NCBI RefSeq assembly: GCF_947039875.1
Contig: NZ_CAMRAN010000008.1
Span: 41,863-105,862 of the forward strand
Reading direction: 5' to 3'
DNA: 64,000 nt
Origin: an uncultured Photobacterium sp.
GTDB taxonomy: Bacteria; Pseudomonadota; Gammaproteobacteria; Enterobacterales; Vibrionaceae
The translations under genes and the position numbers were made by a program. Positions 44,960 to 60,772 of the stretch are shown here, one piece after another (within the stretch, counting starts at the first letter, position 1; each line of letters starts with the position of its first letter). Below the pieces are notes generated by a model. It ran no database searches, was not told the origin of the DNA, and saw only the letters and a list, made by a program, of their open reading frames with translations.

Positions 44960-46221
44960 GTGATTAAATAGCACAAAAAAATAAACTATTTCACTCAAAA
45001 TAAACTCTCTAATCTAAAATTTACAACTCATTATTTAAGTTCTTCGTTAAATCGATTCTATTTCTATATTTCAGGATCAACAAAACCCACAATCCTAACG
45101 GTTATTGCGGTATTTGAATTCGATTATAAAAACTATGTCTAATTAGGGTGTAATTGATGGCTAGCTAACTTTCCTTTACACCAATGCCCACCTACATGTT
45201 GTTTGAATGCACACATTCGGGACCATTTACCACTCACATTGGCATAATGTTCCATAAATTGTTCGCTGTGCTCAAGCCAAGCATCGGGCGTTATTCCCAA
45301 TTGTTGTAAAATTTTTGGTTGGCTAGATGCAATATAACCTTTTTTATCATTTCGAATACAGCGACCAGTCCAATCAATAAGTTCAAGATAATCGGTAAAA
45401 GCAAAGTTTATCCCTGCTATTTTTGCCTGATGTTCAGCACCAACAAAAGGTAATAATTTAAAATGGTTAGCATTTGATAGTGTTTTACTTGAGTTAAAGA
45501 CTTTAGATTGATGATATTCACGAATACGTTGCTGAATTGAAGTGAAATCTGATTGCTCTAATGATGGTGTAATACCTGCTCTGATAGGATTTAAATCAAC
45601 ATACATCATGCAAGATAATAACGCTTGTTCATCGAGTAAGGCCTGAGACTTAAATCGCCCTTCCCAAAATGCACCTTTACATTGATCCTCTTTATTGGCT
45701 TTTCGTGCTATTTCTTCATTAAGACAGCGCATAAACCAGCTAATACTGCCTAGTCGTTGCTGCCATTCAGCCACTAAATTTGATAATGCTTGTTGTTTAT
45801 CCGAGCCGATTTGCCCCTCTTTTAAAAAATCGACAGCGATAGGATGACCATTAAATAACTGTAACCAGCGTGATATTACCGCTTCGGGGGTTAGCTTTTT
45901 CTGCTGCTCGGTATCTATTTTAAGCACTAAATGATAATGGTTACTCATCACAGTATAAGCACACACATCAATACAAAATACAGAAGCTAATTGTTTGATT
46001 TTATTTACTATCCAACCACGACGATGCTGATAGTTTTTGCCATTATACGGATCATCGCCACACAAATAGGCACGACGAACACAGCGGTTAATCACATGAT
46101 AAAAAGGCGTTATTTGAGGTTCGATCAATTTACGTCTTGAGATTGTCATTGGCTCCACCATAAGCAACTAGAAGCTTAAGTGTAGTTGCTTATGGTTAAT
46201 GTACAATATTATGGCTGTCCA
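44949..46221. mobile_element. Putative Y1 (HUH) transposase element with TGGACAGCCA ends
   Basis: One transposase gene lies between TGGACAGCCA (inner left copy) and its inverse TGGCTGTCCA (46212-46221). Limits are inferred from these matches only; no target-site duplication was confirmed. The extra left copies suggest repeated insertion at, or amplification of, one end. Confidence 0.55.
45139..46149 (-). CDS. Y1 (HUH) transposase, IS200/REP-associated (RAYT) type
   Basis: 336 residues. Motifs of the Y1 transposase/RAYT family: an N-terminal FYHVINRCVRRAYLCG, the HUH-like SNHYHLVLKI, FWEGRFKSQALLDEQALLSC and YVDLNPIRAG. A catalytic Tyr is expected in the region after HYH. It nicks single-stranded DNA at short palindromic or subterminal sequences, and the TGGACAGCCA copies around it are the obvious candidates. 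The frame opens at a TTG (46167); ATG 46149 behind GGTGGAG is preferred. It appears intact. Confidence 0.88.
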   Translation of the reverse strand: MTISRRKLIEPQITPFYHVINRCVRRAYLCGDDPYNGKNYQHRRGWIVNKIKQLASVFCIDVCAYTVMSNHYHLVLKIDTEQQKKLTPEAVISRWLQLFNGHPIAVDFLKEGQIGSDKQQALSNLVAEWQQRLGSISWFMRCLNEEIARKANKEDQCKGAFWEGRFKSQALLDEQALLSCMMYVDLNPIRAGITPSLEQSDFTSIQQRIREYHQSKVFNSSKTLSNANHFKLLPFVGAEHQAKIAGINFAFTDYLELIDWTGRCIRNDKKGYIASSQPKILQQLGITPDAWLEHSEQFMEHYANVSGKWSRMCAFKQHVGGHWCKGKLASHQLHPN

Positions 46222-46247
46222 TTATTTTCCTATTTTCTTTTATTTTT

Positions 46248-46625
46248 TTATCGCTCACCAACTACTTCGAATTTATCGTAAGTAAGACGAGCTTCACCAT
46301 CAGCTTGAAGCCGCCATACTTCTTTGTGTACCACACCAAATGCTTTATTCATCATCCAATCAGCCATTAGAATATAACCTGTGTCATTATCGGATTGCCA
46401 TACCATATTGGTGTAATCAACATCCTTAAAACCTTGATCTATAATATTCTGCCAAAATGCTTGAATCGCTTTACGGCCTTCAAAAATACCAAAGGGTTGT
46501 GCTTCCATAATCGCATCTTCAGCATATTGCGCAGCACAACCAGCGGCATCTTGATTATTAAAGGCGATTTTCCAGGCTGAAATTCCGGCTTGTGCACGTA
46601 CTAAAACTGACTGAGTCATATTCAT
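46248..46625 (-). CDS. SnoaL/NTF2-like fold protein
   Basis: 125 residues of the NTF2/SnoaL-like (DUF4440) fold: AWKIAFNNQDAAGCAAQYAE, EGRKAIQAFW, and HKEVWRLQADGEARLTYDKF. These small proteins bind hydrophobic ligands or act as isomerases; the substrate cannot be seen. Divergent from a LysR gene 113 bp away, which is its likely regulator. AGGA precedes the start. Confidence 0.82.
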   Translation of the reverse strand: MNMTQSVLVRAQAGISAWKIAFNNQDAAGCAAQYAEDAIMEAQPFGIFEGRKAIQAFWQNIIDQGFKDVDYTNMVWQSDNDTGYILMADWMMNKAFGVVHKEVWRLQADGEARLTYDKFEVVGER

Positions 46626-46738
46626 TTTCCTATCATTACTGAGTATGTGATCATATTAGAAGTAAAATCCCCCCTAAAAAACAGATTAATAAGAAATGAC
46701 TGTTCTGTATAATCGAACAATAAACCAAGGGAGTAATA

Positions 46739-47593
46739 ATGAATAAGCTGCGTTTAATGTCTATTTTTGTTGAAGTGGTAGAGTGCGGTTCTATCTCTAA
46801 AGCCGCTGAAAAACTTGAATTATCTAAATCGGTAATCAGTTTAGCTCTCAAACAGCTAGAGCAGGAATTGCAACTTTGTCTGCTCAAACGTACAACTCGA
46901 AAACAAACGTTAACGACTGCCGGAAGTCATTTTTATCTTCAGTGTGCGCAAATGACTCAACAAGCAGAAGCTGCATGGTTAGAAGCTTCAGAATTTACAC
47001 AAATTCCATCTGGAACTCTGACTGTGACGGCCCCCCATGCTTTAATGAGATCAATTGTTGTACCCGCGCTAACGATGACATTCAATGATTATGCTAAGAT
47101 AAACTTGAATTTCATCAGTGATGATGAACATGTAGATATTATTCAGCAGAATATTGATTTGGCTGTTCGTGTCGGCACATCAAAAGATTCGAACCTTAAA
47201 CAACGTAAAGTCGGTCAGTTCTGTGACGTGCTTTGTCATGCTAAAACGATGACACTCGATATACAATCAGCACCTTATATTGCACAACATTGGCAAATAG
47301 AGCCTGTTATACAGCAGCTCTTTTATAAGCAACAAGTCAAATATCAGATAAAACATCGCGCCAATACATTATTTGATGTTGTAAGCCTATTAGAAATGGG
47401 ATTAGGTGTCGGTGTTATACCTGATTTTATACTTAAACAAAATCGACATCTTCAAGCTGCAACAGATGCATTACCTTCAATGGCGAATCCAATTTATGTT
47501 TTACATCCATATCAAACTCATGTTCCTTTAACTGTGACATTAGCGATTGCAGCTATTGAAAACAAAATAAATCAAATAGTGATGAATCAGTAA
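46739..47593 (+). CDS. LysR-family transcriptional regulator
   Basis: 284 residues. HTH at ~1-60 (ISKAAEKLELSKSVISLALK), effector domain from ~90 (IPSGTLTVTAPHALMRSIVV). GGGAG precedes the ATG. The divergent NTF2-like gene is the natural target. Effector unknown. Confidence 0.88.
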   Translation: MNKLRLMSIFVEVVECGSISKAAEKLELSKSVISLALKQLEQELQLCLLKRTTRKQTLTTAGSHFYLQCAQMTQQAEAAWLEASEFTQIPSGTLTVTAPHALMRSIVVPALTMTFNDYAKINLNFISDDEHVDIIQQNIDLAVRVGTSKDSNLKQRKVGQFCDVLCHAKTMTLDIQSAPYIAQHWQIEPVIQQLFYKQQVKYQIKHRANTLFDVVSLLEMGLGVGVIPDFILKQNRHLQAATDALPSMANPIYVLHPYQTHVPLTVTLAIAAIENKINQIVMNQ

Positions 47594-47658
47594 TTTTCTA
47601 TATGCGTAAACAATAAAAATCATCCTCACCACTACCCTGCTTGGCTTATTAAAAAGCA

Positions 47659-48049
<391 letters not shown>

Positions 48050-48168
48050 TAGCAATTAAATATTGATTTACAAAGAATATCATTTCGAATTAGTTAGCTA
48101 TATCACACAGTTAAATTGCGTTATTTACACAAGCGTAGTTTAATAGCTTTAACAGTAAAGAGGTGATT

Positions 48169-49197
48169 ATGGCAACAATCAAAGATGTGGCGAAACTCGC
48201 CGAAGTATCTGTCGCAACCGTATCAAGGGTGATCAATAAATCCCCCAAAGCAAGTCAAGCCGCCATTACCGCAGTAACACAAGCAATGAAGACACTAGGC
48301 TACCGTCCCAATGCCAATGCTCGAGCATTAGTCAGCCAATCAACCAATACTATTGGGGTGTTAGTGGGTGATGTCTCTGATCCTTTCTTTGGCGCGATGA
48401 TCAAATCGATCGACAATATCGCTCGCCAACACAATAAGCATTTATTGATAGGTAATGGCTACCATGATGCCAACAGTGAGCGTGATGTTATTGAACTATT
48501 GATCAATAGCCGCTGTGATACGTTAATTATTCACAGTAAAAGTTTATCTAATGATGAATTAATTGCTTACTCACAAGAAGTGCCGGGAATGGTGCTTATT
48601 AACCGCTTTATTCCTGAGATAGCTGATCGTTGTATTGCGCTTGATAACCACCGAGGATCATATTTAGCCACTGAGCTATTAATTAAACATGGCCACCAGC
48701 ATATTGGCTATATTTGTTCCAATCATGATATTGAAGATACTGAGCAGCGCAAGCAAGGCTATCTAGACGCGTTACAAGCACATCAGCTAACCGCACCACA
48801 AAGCTATATTGAATATGGCACGCCAGATGAAGATGGTGGTGAGATTGCAATGACTAACCTGCTCGCTAAAAATCAACCAATAACGGCGATTGCGGCTTAT
48901 AACGATTATATGGCGGCGGGATGCTTATCAGTACTTGAAGGTAATGGTTTAACAGTACCAAATCAGATGTCTTTAATTGGCTTTGACGATGGCTTAATTG
49001 CAAAGTATCTGCACCCTAAGCTAACAACTGTCCGCTATCCCATTCAGATCATGGCAGAACAAGCGACACAATTGGCTTTTCAATTAACGACGGCGGCAAA
49101 GCAATCAACACCGAATACCACAAAATCTGATTCAAGTATTACGCATATGTTTGTGCCAACCTTGATCAAACGTTTATCTGTAATGGGTCCTCAATAA
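48169..49197 (+). CDS. galR: Galactose operon repressor GalR/GalS
   Basis: 342-residue LacI-family repressor very close to Escherichia coli GalR/GalS: ATIKDVAKLAEVSVATVSR, INKSPKAS, GDVSDPFFGAMIKS, LLIGNGYHDA and LSLIGFDDGLIAKYL-like [MSLIGFDDGLIAKYLHPKLT]. It binds galactose and releases gal operators. Start is ATG 48169 with AAGAGG upstream; the frame opens two codons earlier. Likely targets are its own operator and the one in front of galT. A long terminator hairpin follows. Confidence 0.93.
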   Translation: MATIKDVAKLAEVSVATVSRVINKSPKASQAAITAVTQAMKTLGYRPNANARALVSQSTNTIGVLVGDVSDPFFGAMIKSIDNIARQHNKHLLIGNGYHDANSERDVIELLINSRCDTLIIHSKSLSNDELIAYSQEVPGMVLINRFIPEIADRCIALDNHRGSYLATELLIKHGHQHIGYICSNHDIEDTEQRKQGYLDALQAHQLTAPQSYIEYGTPDEDGGEIAMTNLLAKNQPITAIAAYNDYMAAGCLSVLEGNGLTVPNQMSLIGFDDGLIAKYLHPKLTTVRYPIQIMAEQATQLAFQLTTAAKQSTPNTTKSDSSITHMFVPTLIKRLSVMGPQ

Positions 49198-49233
49198 TTT
49201 TCGTTTGACTGAATTTCTATATACTCACTATAT

Positions 49234-49266
49234 AACCGCATCAGTGACACTGTCACTGATGCGGTT
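49234..49266. terminator. Strong hairpin after galR
   Basis: AACCGCATCAGTGACA and TGTCACTGATGCGGTT pair over 16 bases with almost no loop. The T run is short (TTATT), so termination is likely but not certain. Confidence 0.7.
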
Positions 49267-49285
49267 ATTATCTAGCAGCACTACT

Positions 49286-49642
49286 TTAGAACGTAAACAC
49301 TTTATCAGCGACAAGTGTCCATTCTGCTAAATCATCCAATGTTGCAATTACAACATCTTCAATTAATGGTAATGCTGTTAATCCGCGAGCGGCGCAGCAT
49401 GTTTTACACAATTTAACTTCACCACCTTGGGCTAAAACAATCTCAACCATTTGTTGAATATCATACCCTTCTGTTGGGGCTTGTTTTGCTAGTGCACAGG
49501 TGACAGCATCAGACATTAAAAAAACTTTCACAGCAACAGGCTCAGCGTCTTGTTCATTTAGTTTTATGGCCAATCGCAGTGCATTAAACGGACGCTCAGA
49601 TCCATAAGGAGCATCATTAATTATTATCAATATGGTTTGCAT
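49286..49642 (-). CDS. DsrE/DsrF-like sulfur-relay family protein
   Basis: 118 residues of the DsrE-like fold: MQTILIIINDAPYGSER, VKVFLMSDAVTCA and a cysteine-rich CKTCCAARG. Members carry or sense sulfur (TusD/DsrE-like), but many single ones, YchN-type, have no known role. The frame extends 22 codons upstream; ATG 49642 with GGA in front begins at the family start. Single gene. Confidence 0.8.
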   Translation of the reverse strand: MQTILIIINDAPYGSERPFNALRLAIKLNEQDAEPVAVKVFLMSDAVTCALAKQAPTEGYDIQQMVEIVLAQGGEVKLCKTCCAARGLTALPLIEDVVIATLDDLAEWTLVADKVFTF

Positions 49643-49876
49643 TGTTTTCCTATCCCTATCTGATTTTTCGACTTCTGTTTTACCATGAAATCCATCGTCA
49701 GTAGTCATTTATGAATGTAAACCGCACCTAATGTCTGTTTTTTATTCTCTAGCAGTATTTTTTGTAATTTTAAACTTTTAACTGCAGCAATAATTTGGCA
49801 CATTAACGCCCTTAACGTGTAATTGTATGTTAAATGCAATTGCCATAACCTAATTGTCATCTACAGTGAGCATTTA

Positions 49877-50395
49877 ATGAGCCATCGCCTCCAACTAACT
49901 TCTGCCCCATCAGTGTTGTTTTTGTTTGGCTTATCAGGTGCAGGAAAATCATTTGTCGGCGATGTTATTGGCGCTCATCATGAATGGTTTGTTTACCATG
50001 CAGATGATGATCTTACTGATGAAATGCGTCAGGTTATTGCCGCGAAGCAGCCGTTTACAGAAGGAATGCGTGACCAATTTTTTAGCCGTATTGTTGATAA
50101 AATTCACTACTATCGCGCTATTTATCCACGTCTGGTGATCACTCAAGGGGCATATAAGAAAAAACACCGCGATTACATTCGCCAGTATGTTGATAATATT
50201 GATCTGATTTATGTAACCACATCAGATAAGTTAATTCACCAACGCTTAGAATACCGAACTAATGGTATTTCTAATGCTAGTGCTGAGGCGATTAAACATA
50301 TTTTTGAAATTCCCGATGACAGTGTTAAGAAATTACACAATATCGATGGTAAAGATGAAATTATTCAGCAACTTAATGCGTTTTATAATAAGTAA
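49877..50395 (+). CDS. P-loop kinase-like protein of unknown function
   Basis: 172 residues with a Walker A FLFGLSGAGKSFVG typical of small P-loop kinases (gluconate or shikimate kinase-like), an acidic YHADDDLTDEM in the place of a substrate site, and a basic lid region (KKKHRDYIRQ, YRTNGIS). Not assigned to a named kinase. The start at ATG 49877 is chosen over an upstream TTG. It converges on galM, and a sugar-kinase role is possible but not shown. Confidence 0.65.
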   Translation: MSHRLQLTSAPSVLFLFGLSGAGKSFVGDVIGAHHEWFVYHADDDLTDEMRQVIAAKQPFTEGMRDQFFSRIVDKIHYYRAIYPRLVITQGAYKKKHRDYIRQYVDNIDLIYVTTSDKLIHQRLEYRTNGISNASAEAIKHIFEIPDDSVKKLHNIDGKDEIIQQLNAFYNK

Positions 50396-50471
50396 CCACC
50401 AATAAAAACACCCACAGTATTAACTAAATATAGTTTTCACACTGTGAGCGTTATTGATAATGACTTAATGA

Positions 50472-51560
50472 CTATCGAAACCGATAACAAGTTAGATGAC
50501 GATACTGCGCATTTGGGCGTAGTATCGAATTATTATCCGGCCATTGTGGGTGATTTGGTGAATCTGGCAAAAATTGGGTTTCTAACGCAAAACCACTGTA
50601 ATCAGCATACTCTCCTCCGACTCGATTAGGGCATCCAGCCAAAAAATTGCCTGTGTATAATTGCATTGCCGGTTTAGTGGTTAAGACATCCATCGTTAAT
50701 GAATGATCAGCAGCAATGACCGTTGCACAAGCAGTGGTGGCACGATGCACATCAGAGCGTAATATAAACGCATGATCATACCCTTTGGCTTGCCGTTGAT
50801 CATTATCCACTAACCAATCTTGATTTATCAATTTTGGCTCGCGAAAATCAAAACTTGTTGCTTCAACCCTCTTAAATTCATCCTGCGGGATCCCGCTTGA
50901 ATCCGTCGGTAAATAATGATCGGCATTGATCATTAACTGATGTGATAAGCAATCTTTGCCATTATCAGCCCCGAGCAAATTAAAATAGCCATGATTGGTA
51001 AGGTTAACCACGGTGGACTTATCCGTTTCAGCACTGTATCGAATATTTAATTCGTTATTTTCAGTCAGAGTATAAGTAACAATGACCTGTAAATTCCCCG
51101 GGAAACCCATATCACCATCCGCAGATAACAAACTAAATTGCACTTCGGTGGCATTCACTTGCTGCATCTGCCAGCGACGATGACTAAAACCACTTTCGCC
51201 GCCATGCAAACAATTGCCATTTTGATTAATTGAGAGTTGGTAATCTTCACCGTCTAAGTTAAATTTACCTGCAGCAATACGGTTAGCATAACGCCCAACG
51301 GTTGCGCCTAAATAGGCTTGCTGCTGATAAAAGTCATTCAAGGTACTTACCCCTAACAACACTTCTCGGTATTGGGTTTGGTGATCCACGATGACAGGTA
51401 CACAACAACTAAGCCATGTAGCACCAATATCCATTAACGTAACTGACATACCGCGTTGATTAACAAGGGTGATCAGTTTTGCAGGTAACCCATCCGTTGC
51501 CATATCAACAGTCATGGATTGATGTAGGGTAATAGCGTGTTGAGGTAAATGAGTTAACAT
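50472..51560 (-). CDS. galM: Aldose 1-epimerase (galactose mutarotase) GalM
   Basis: GalM converts beta- to alpha-galactose for GalK. 362 residues from ATG 51560, with AAGG upstream. Family residues: YLGATVGRYANRIAAGKF, NCLHGGESGFSHRRW with the binding His, VVNLTNHGYFNLLG with the catalytic His, and a C-terminal FALETQFLPDSPNHPQWPD with the catalytic Glu. It lies 16 bp after galK in the order galT-galK-galM. Confidence 0.95.
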   Translation of the reverse strand: MLTHLPQHAITLHQSMTVDMATDGLPAKLITLVNQRGMSVTLMDIGATWLSCCVPVIVDHQTQYREVLLGVSTLNDFYQQQAYLGATVGRYANRIAAGKFNLDGEDYQLSINQNGNCLHGGESGFSHRRWQMQQVNATEVQFSLLSADGDMGFPGNLQVIVTYTLTENNELNIRYSAETDKSTVVNLTNHGYFNLLGADNGKDCLSHQLMINADHYLPTDSSGIPQDEFKRVEATSFDFREPKLINQDWLVDNDQRQAKGYDHAFILRSDVHRATTACATVIAADHSLTMDVLTTKPAMQLYTGNFLAGCPNRVGGEYADYSGFALETQFLPDSPNHPQWPDNNSILRPNAQYRHLTCYRFR

Positions 51561-51576
51561 ATTCAATCGCCTTAAA

Positions 51577-52767
51577 TTACGCTATGGCTAAGTTTTGTTC
51601 ACTGATAACACCAGCACCCGCCATAGCTTTACACACATAAATAGTTGCTTTTAAGCCTGTTGCAGCCTGATATTTCGCATTCACTTCAGCGGTAATAGCA
51701 TCAACAAATGTTGGCGGTACCAGTGCCACAATACAACCACCAAAACCACCGCCGGTCATACGTACGCCACCTTGATCGCCAATAACACCTTTCACCATAT
51801 CAACCAGCGTATCAATCTCAGACACAGTAATTTCAAAATCATCCCGCATTGATGCATGTGACTCTGCCATTAGCTCTGCCAATAACACCATATTGCCATG
51901 ACTTAACGCAATAGCGGCTTGTTCCGTTCGCATGTTTTCAGTGATCACATGACGAGCACGTTTAGCAACCATAGGATCAAGCTCTGTTTCACGCGCGATA
52001 AACGTCGCTAATGTCACATCACGCAAGGCTGGTACACCAAAGAAAGCAGCAGCTTGTTCACACTGTGCACGACGCGTGTTGTATTCACTATCGACTAAAC
52101 CACGTTTCTTATTTGAGTTAATGATTACCACCGCCATATCTTCAGGCATCGCAACAGCGGTTGTCTCTAGCGAACGACAATCAATTAATAGTGCGTGGTT
52201 TTGCTCACCTTCAGCTGAAATTAATTGATCCATAATGCCGCAATTACAACCAACAAACTGGTTTTCTGCTTGTTGGCCATTGAGTGCAATTTCTTGCTGG
52301 CTGATAGTAAGATCAAATAATGCTTTAAATGTTTGACCAATGACGACTTCAAGCGCTGCTGATGAACTTAAACCTGCACCTTGTGGAACATTACCACTGA
52401 TAACAATATCGGCGCCACCAAGAACATAGCCTCGCTCAAGCAGACATTTAATCACACCACGAACATAGTTTACCCACATGCATTGCTGGTCAAATTCTAA
52501 CGGTTGACTAATATCAAACTCGTTCATTTCATTATTGTAATCAACCGCCACCACACGCACGATATTATCGTCACGACGTGCAGCAGCCACGATGGCTTGA
52601 TAATCAATCGCACAAGGAAGCACAAAACCATCGTTATAATCCGTATGCTCACCAATAAGATTTACACGCCCAGGCGCTTGAATAATATGGCTGGCGACAT
52701 AGCCTAATACTGATGAGAAAACAGCTGATACATTATCAATAAGGTGTTGAGTACGATTCGTTGTCAT
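51577..52767 (-). CDS. galK: Galactokinase GalK
   Basis: 396 residues, GHMP kinase fold. GalK phosphorylates alpha-galactose at C1. All three family motifs are present: [17 protein letters not shown] near the N-terminus, [11 protein letters not shown] (ATP-binding), and [13 protein letters not shown]. The catalytic Asp is in CGIMDQLIS. It follows galT by 63 bp. Confidence 0.97.
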   Translation of the reverse strand: MTTNRTQHLIDNVSAVFSSVLGYVASHIIQAPGRVNLIGEHTDYNDGFVLPCAIDYQAIVAAARRDDNIVRVVAVDYNNEMNEFDISQPLEFDQQCMWVNYVRGVIKCLLERGYVLGGADIVISGNVPQGAGLSSSAALEVVIGQTFKALFDLTISQQEIALNGQQAENQFVGCNCGIMDQLISAEGEQNHALLIDCRSLETTAVAMPEDMAVVIINSNKKRGLVDSEYNTRRAQCEQAAAFFGVPALRDVTLATFIARETELDPMVAKRARHVITENMRTEQAAIALSHGNMVLLAELMAESHASMRDDFEITVSEIDTLVDMVKGVIGDQGGVRMTGGGFGGCIVALVPPTFVDAITAEVNAKYQAATGLKATIYVCKAMAGAGVISEQNLAIA

Positions 52768-52830
52768 TATTTTTACCTACTATTACCAAAGATTATCAAG
52801 AAACATATTTTTATTCGTGCTATTCAGCAC

Positions 52831-53892
52831 TTAATCTAAATAGTGCACATCACTTACGGCGCGTAATTTTTCAGCCGCTTGTTCTGCGGTTAAATCACGT
52901 TGACTTTCAGCCAACATTTCATAACCCACCATAAATTTTTTCACTGTTGCAGAACGCAATAATGGTGGATAAAACAGCGCATGTAGCTGCCAATGATCGG
53001 TTGAGGTATCACTAAAATTAACATCAGATTCAAAGAAAGGAGCGTAATGCCATCCCATTGAATAAGGGAATGAACATTTAAAAAGATTATCGTAACGGCT
53101 GGTTAATTTTTTAATCGCTAGCGCCAAATCATCACGCTGGGCTTGAGTTAACTCATCCATTCGACGAATATGGGTTTTAGGTAATAACATGGTTTCAAAT
53201 GGCCATGCCGCCCAATAAGGCACCACTGCTAACCAATGTTCAGTGTCAACCACAGTACGAGAGCCGTCTTCTAGCTCACTATTAACGTAATCAACTAATA
53301 AGTTAGTGCCATGTTGTGCATAATATTCACGTAATAAAGTATCTTTACGGCTAATTTCATTCGGTAAAAAGCTATTTGCCCAAATTTGACCATGGGGATG
53401 TGGTTGTGAACATCCCATTACTGAGCCTTTATTTTCAAACGCTTGTACCCAAACGTAATCTTTACCTAGCTCTTCAATTTGCTCATTCCACGTATCAACC
53501 ACTTTACGAATCGCGCCAACTGATAACTGCGGCAGCGTTTTACTGTGGTTAGGCGAAAAACAAATAACTCGGCTTAAACCACGCGCACTTTGGCAACGAA
53601 ATAATGGATTACTATTTTCAGGTGCACTTGGCGTATTGGCAGTTAATGCAGCATGATCATTACTAAAAACATAAGTGCCAGTGTAATCGGGGTTTTTATC
53701 ACCTGACACACGGGTATTAGTTGGACATAAAAAACAAGAACCGTCATAAGCAAGATTCGATTCCGGTTGTGGCTGCTCATCAGCACCTTGCCACGGACGC
53801 TTAGCGCGGTGTGGTGAAACTAGCACCCATTGCCCTGTTAACGGATTATAACGACGATGAGGATGGTCAATCGGATCAAAACATTCAGACAT
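52831..53892 (-). CDS. galT: Galactose-1-phosphate uridylyltransferase GalT
   Basis: 353 residues, class I. The active-site motif [12 protein letters not shown] contains the HPH whose second His is uridylylated. The N-terminal Cys pair in CFLCPTN binds zinc. It exchanges UMP between UDP-glucose and galactose-1-phosphate. In Escherichia coli galE precedes it; here galT is first and no galE is visible. A GalR-type operator lies 80 bp upstream. Confidence 0.97.
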   Translation of the reverse strand: MSECFDPIDHPHRRYNPLTGQWVLVSPHRAKRPWQGADEQPQPESNLAYDGSCFLCPTNTRVSGDKNPDYTGTYVFSNDHAALTANTPSAPENSNPLFRCQSARGLSRVICFSPNHSKTLPQLSVGAIRKVVDTWNEQIEELGKDYVWVQAFENKGSVMGCSQPHPHGQIWANSFLPNEISRKDTLLREYYAQHGTNLLVDYVNSELEDGSRTVVDTEHWLAVVPYWAAWPFETMLLPKTHIRRMDELTQAQRDDLALAIKKLTSRYDNLFKCSFPYSMGWHYAPFFESDVNFSDTSTDHWQLHALFYPPLLRSATVKKFMVGYEMLAESQRDLTAEQAAEKLRAVSDVHYLD

Positions 53893-53972
53893 AATAATTC
53901 AGCTCTTGTGATTATTTAATGCTAAAAAGTCTAAAGTGATTTCAGGCTAACTTCCGTGATCAATGACACATC

Positions 53973-53988
53973 GTGTAAACGTTTCCAT
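53973..53988. promoter_or_regulatory. GalR-type operator before galT
   Basis: GTGTAAACGTTTCCAT fits the GalR consensus GTGKAANCGNTTNCAC at nearly every position. It lies in the divergent galT/ebgR intergenic region and probably controls galTKM. Confidence 0.75.
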
Positions 53989-54045
53989 TAAAAGAATAAT
54001 ACGTGCTAATCATCACAGGATAAGAGCATTGGTATTGCTAAACCA

Positions 54046-54061
54046 TGTGATATAAATCAAT
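54046..54061. promoter_or_regulatory. CRP-like site between galT and ebgR
   Basis: TGTGATATAAATCAAT carries a perfect TGTGA half and a weaker TCAAT half (consensus TGTGA-N6-TCACA). It fits catabolite control of galT, ebgR or both. The rest of the region 53893-54238 holds operator-like and promoter-like sequences but no gene. Confidence 0.5.
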
Positions 54062-54214
54062 GCTTTTAACCATATTACAAGTAAATATTGACTTCCTCTC
54101 ATGAAATATTTACTGATAGATACTAAATTATTCGAGTTTTTTAGTAAAAATAGATACTATAATTCTATAAAATATAATCACATGTCCCTTAAACGCACAG
54201 CAAACATGATTTAG

Positions 54215-55216
<1,002 letters not shown>

Positions 55217-55237
55217 TATAACCAATTGATAATAAAT

Positions 55238-55268
55238 AAAAAACGACAATTTACTTGTCGTTTTTTTT
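55238..55268 (+). terminator. Terminator of ebgR
   Basis: AAAAACGACA and TGTCGTTTTT pair around ATTTACT, followed by a T run. Confidence 0.92.
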
Positions 55269-55407
55269 TATCTTTTAATTCATAGACTGTTTAAAACAAG
55301 AGCAAGATCACTCAAATAATCATCTGTAATTGTTTTTTTGTTGTCGACCTCACAAAGCTCAAAACAGAATGTGATCGAGTTAATACAACAAAGTTTTACC
55401 TATACTT

Positions 55408-55427
55408 TTTAGTAAAATTTTACTTAA
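55408..55427. promoter_or_regulatory. Putative EbgR operator before ebgA
   Basis: AGTAAAATTTTACT (55411-55424) is a perfect 14-bp palindrome, extended by TT/AA pairs on the outside with one mismatch. Its left half, within TTTTTAGTAAAA, recurs before ebgR. It lies 40 bp before the ebgA start. The rest of 55269-55466 contains no gene. Confidence 0.6.
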
Positions 55428-55433
55428 TAATAA

Positions 55434-58996
<3,563 letters not shown>

Positions 58997-59001
58997 CTAA
59001 A

Positions 59002-59035
59002 CATAACCGCCAGCTAATCATCGCTGGCGGTTATG
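59002..59035 (+). other. Perfect 13-bp intercistronic hairpin after ebgC
   Basis: CATAACCGCCAGC (59002-59014) and GCTGGCGGTTATG (59023-59035) pair perfectly around TAATCATC. There is no T run, so it may lower, rather than stop, transcription into the transporter gene. Confidence 0.8.
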
Positions 59036-59107
59036 CAATAAAAAAGAAACAAATATAAAAGCATAAAAACAATAACCTATGATTTAGTTTAGTCGCTAAA
59101 TACATAG

Positions 59108-60577
<1,470 letters not shown>

Positions 60578-60601
60578 TAATTGAAATGTTACAACTTTAA
60601 T

Positions 60602-60634
60602 GCCTTGAGTTCATTCCTTCTCAAGGCTTTTTTA
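60602..60634 (+). terminator. Terminator of the ebg operon
   Basis: GCCTTGAG and CTCAAGGC pair around TTCATTCCTT, followed by a T run. Confidence 0.9.
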
Positions 60635-60772
60635 TCCTTAAATTATTACAAATAACAACCACGTAATTACATATACATCACATTTTTATATTTATAACCT
60701 TAACTTTGCGCATCAAGTATCATATTGTTACTGAATTAGATTATAAATCTAACAGGACGTTATAAGGATATT

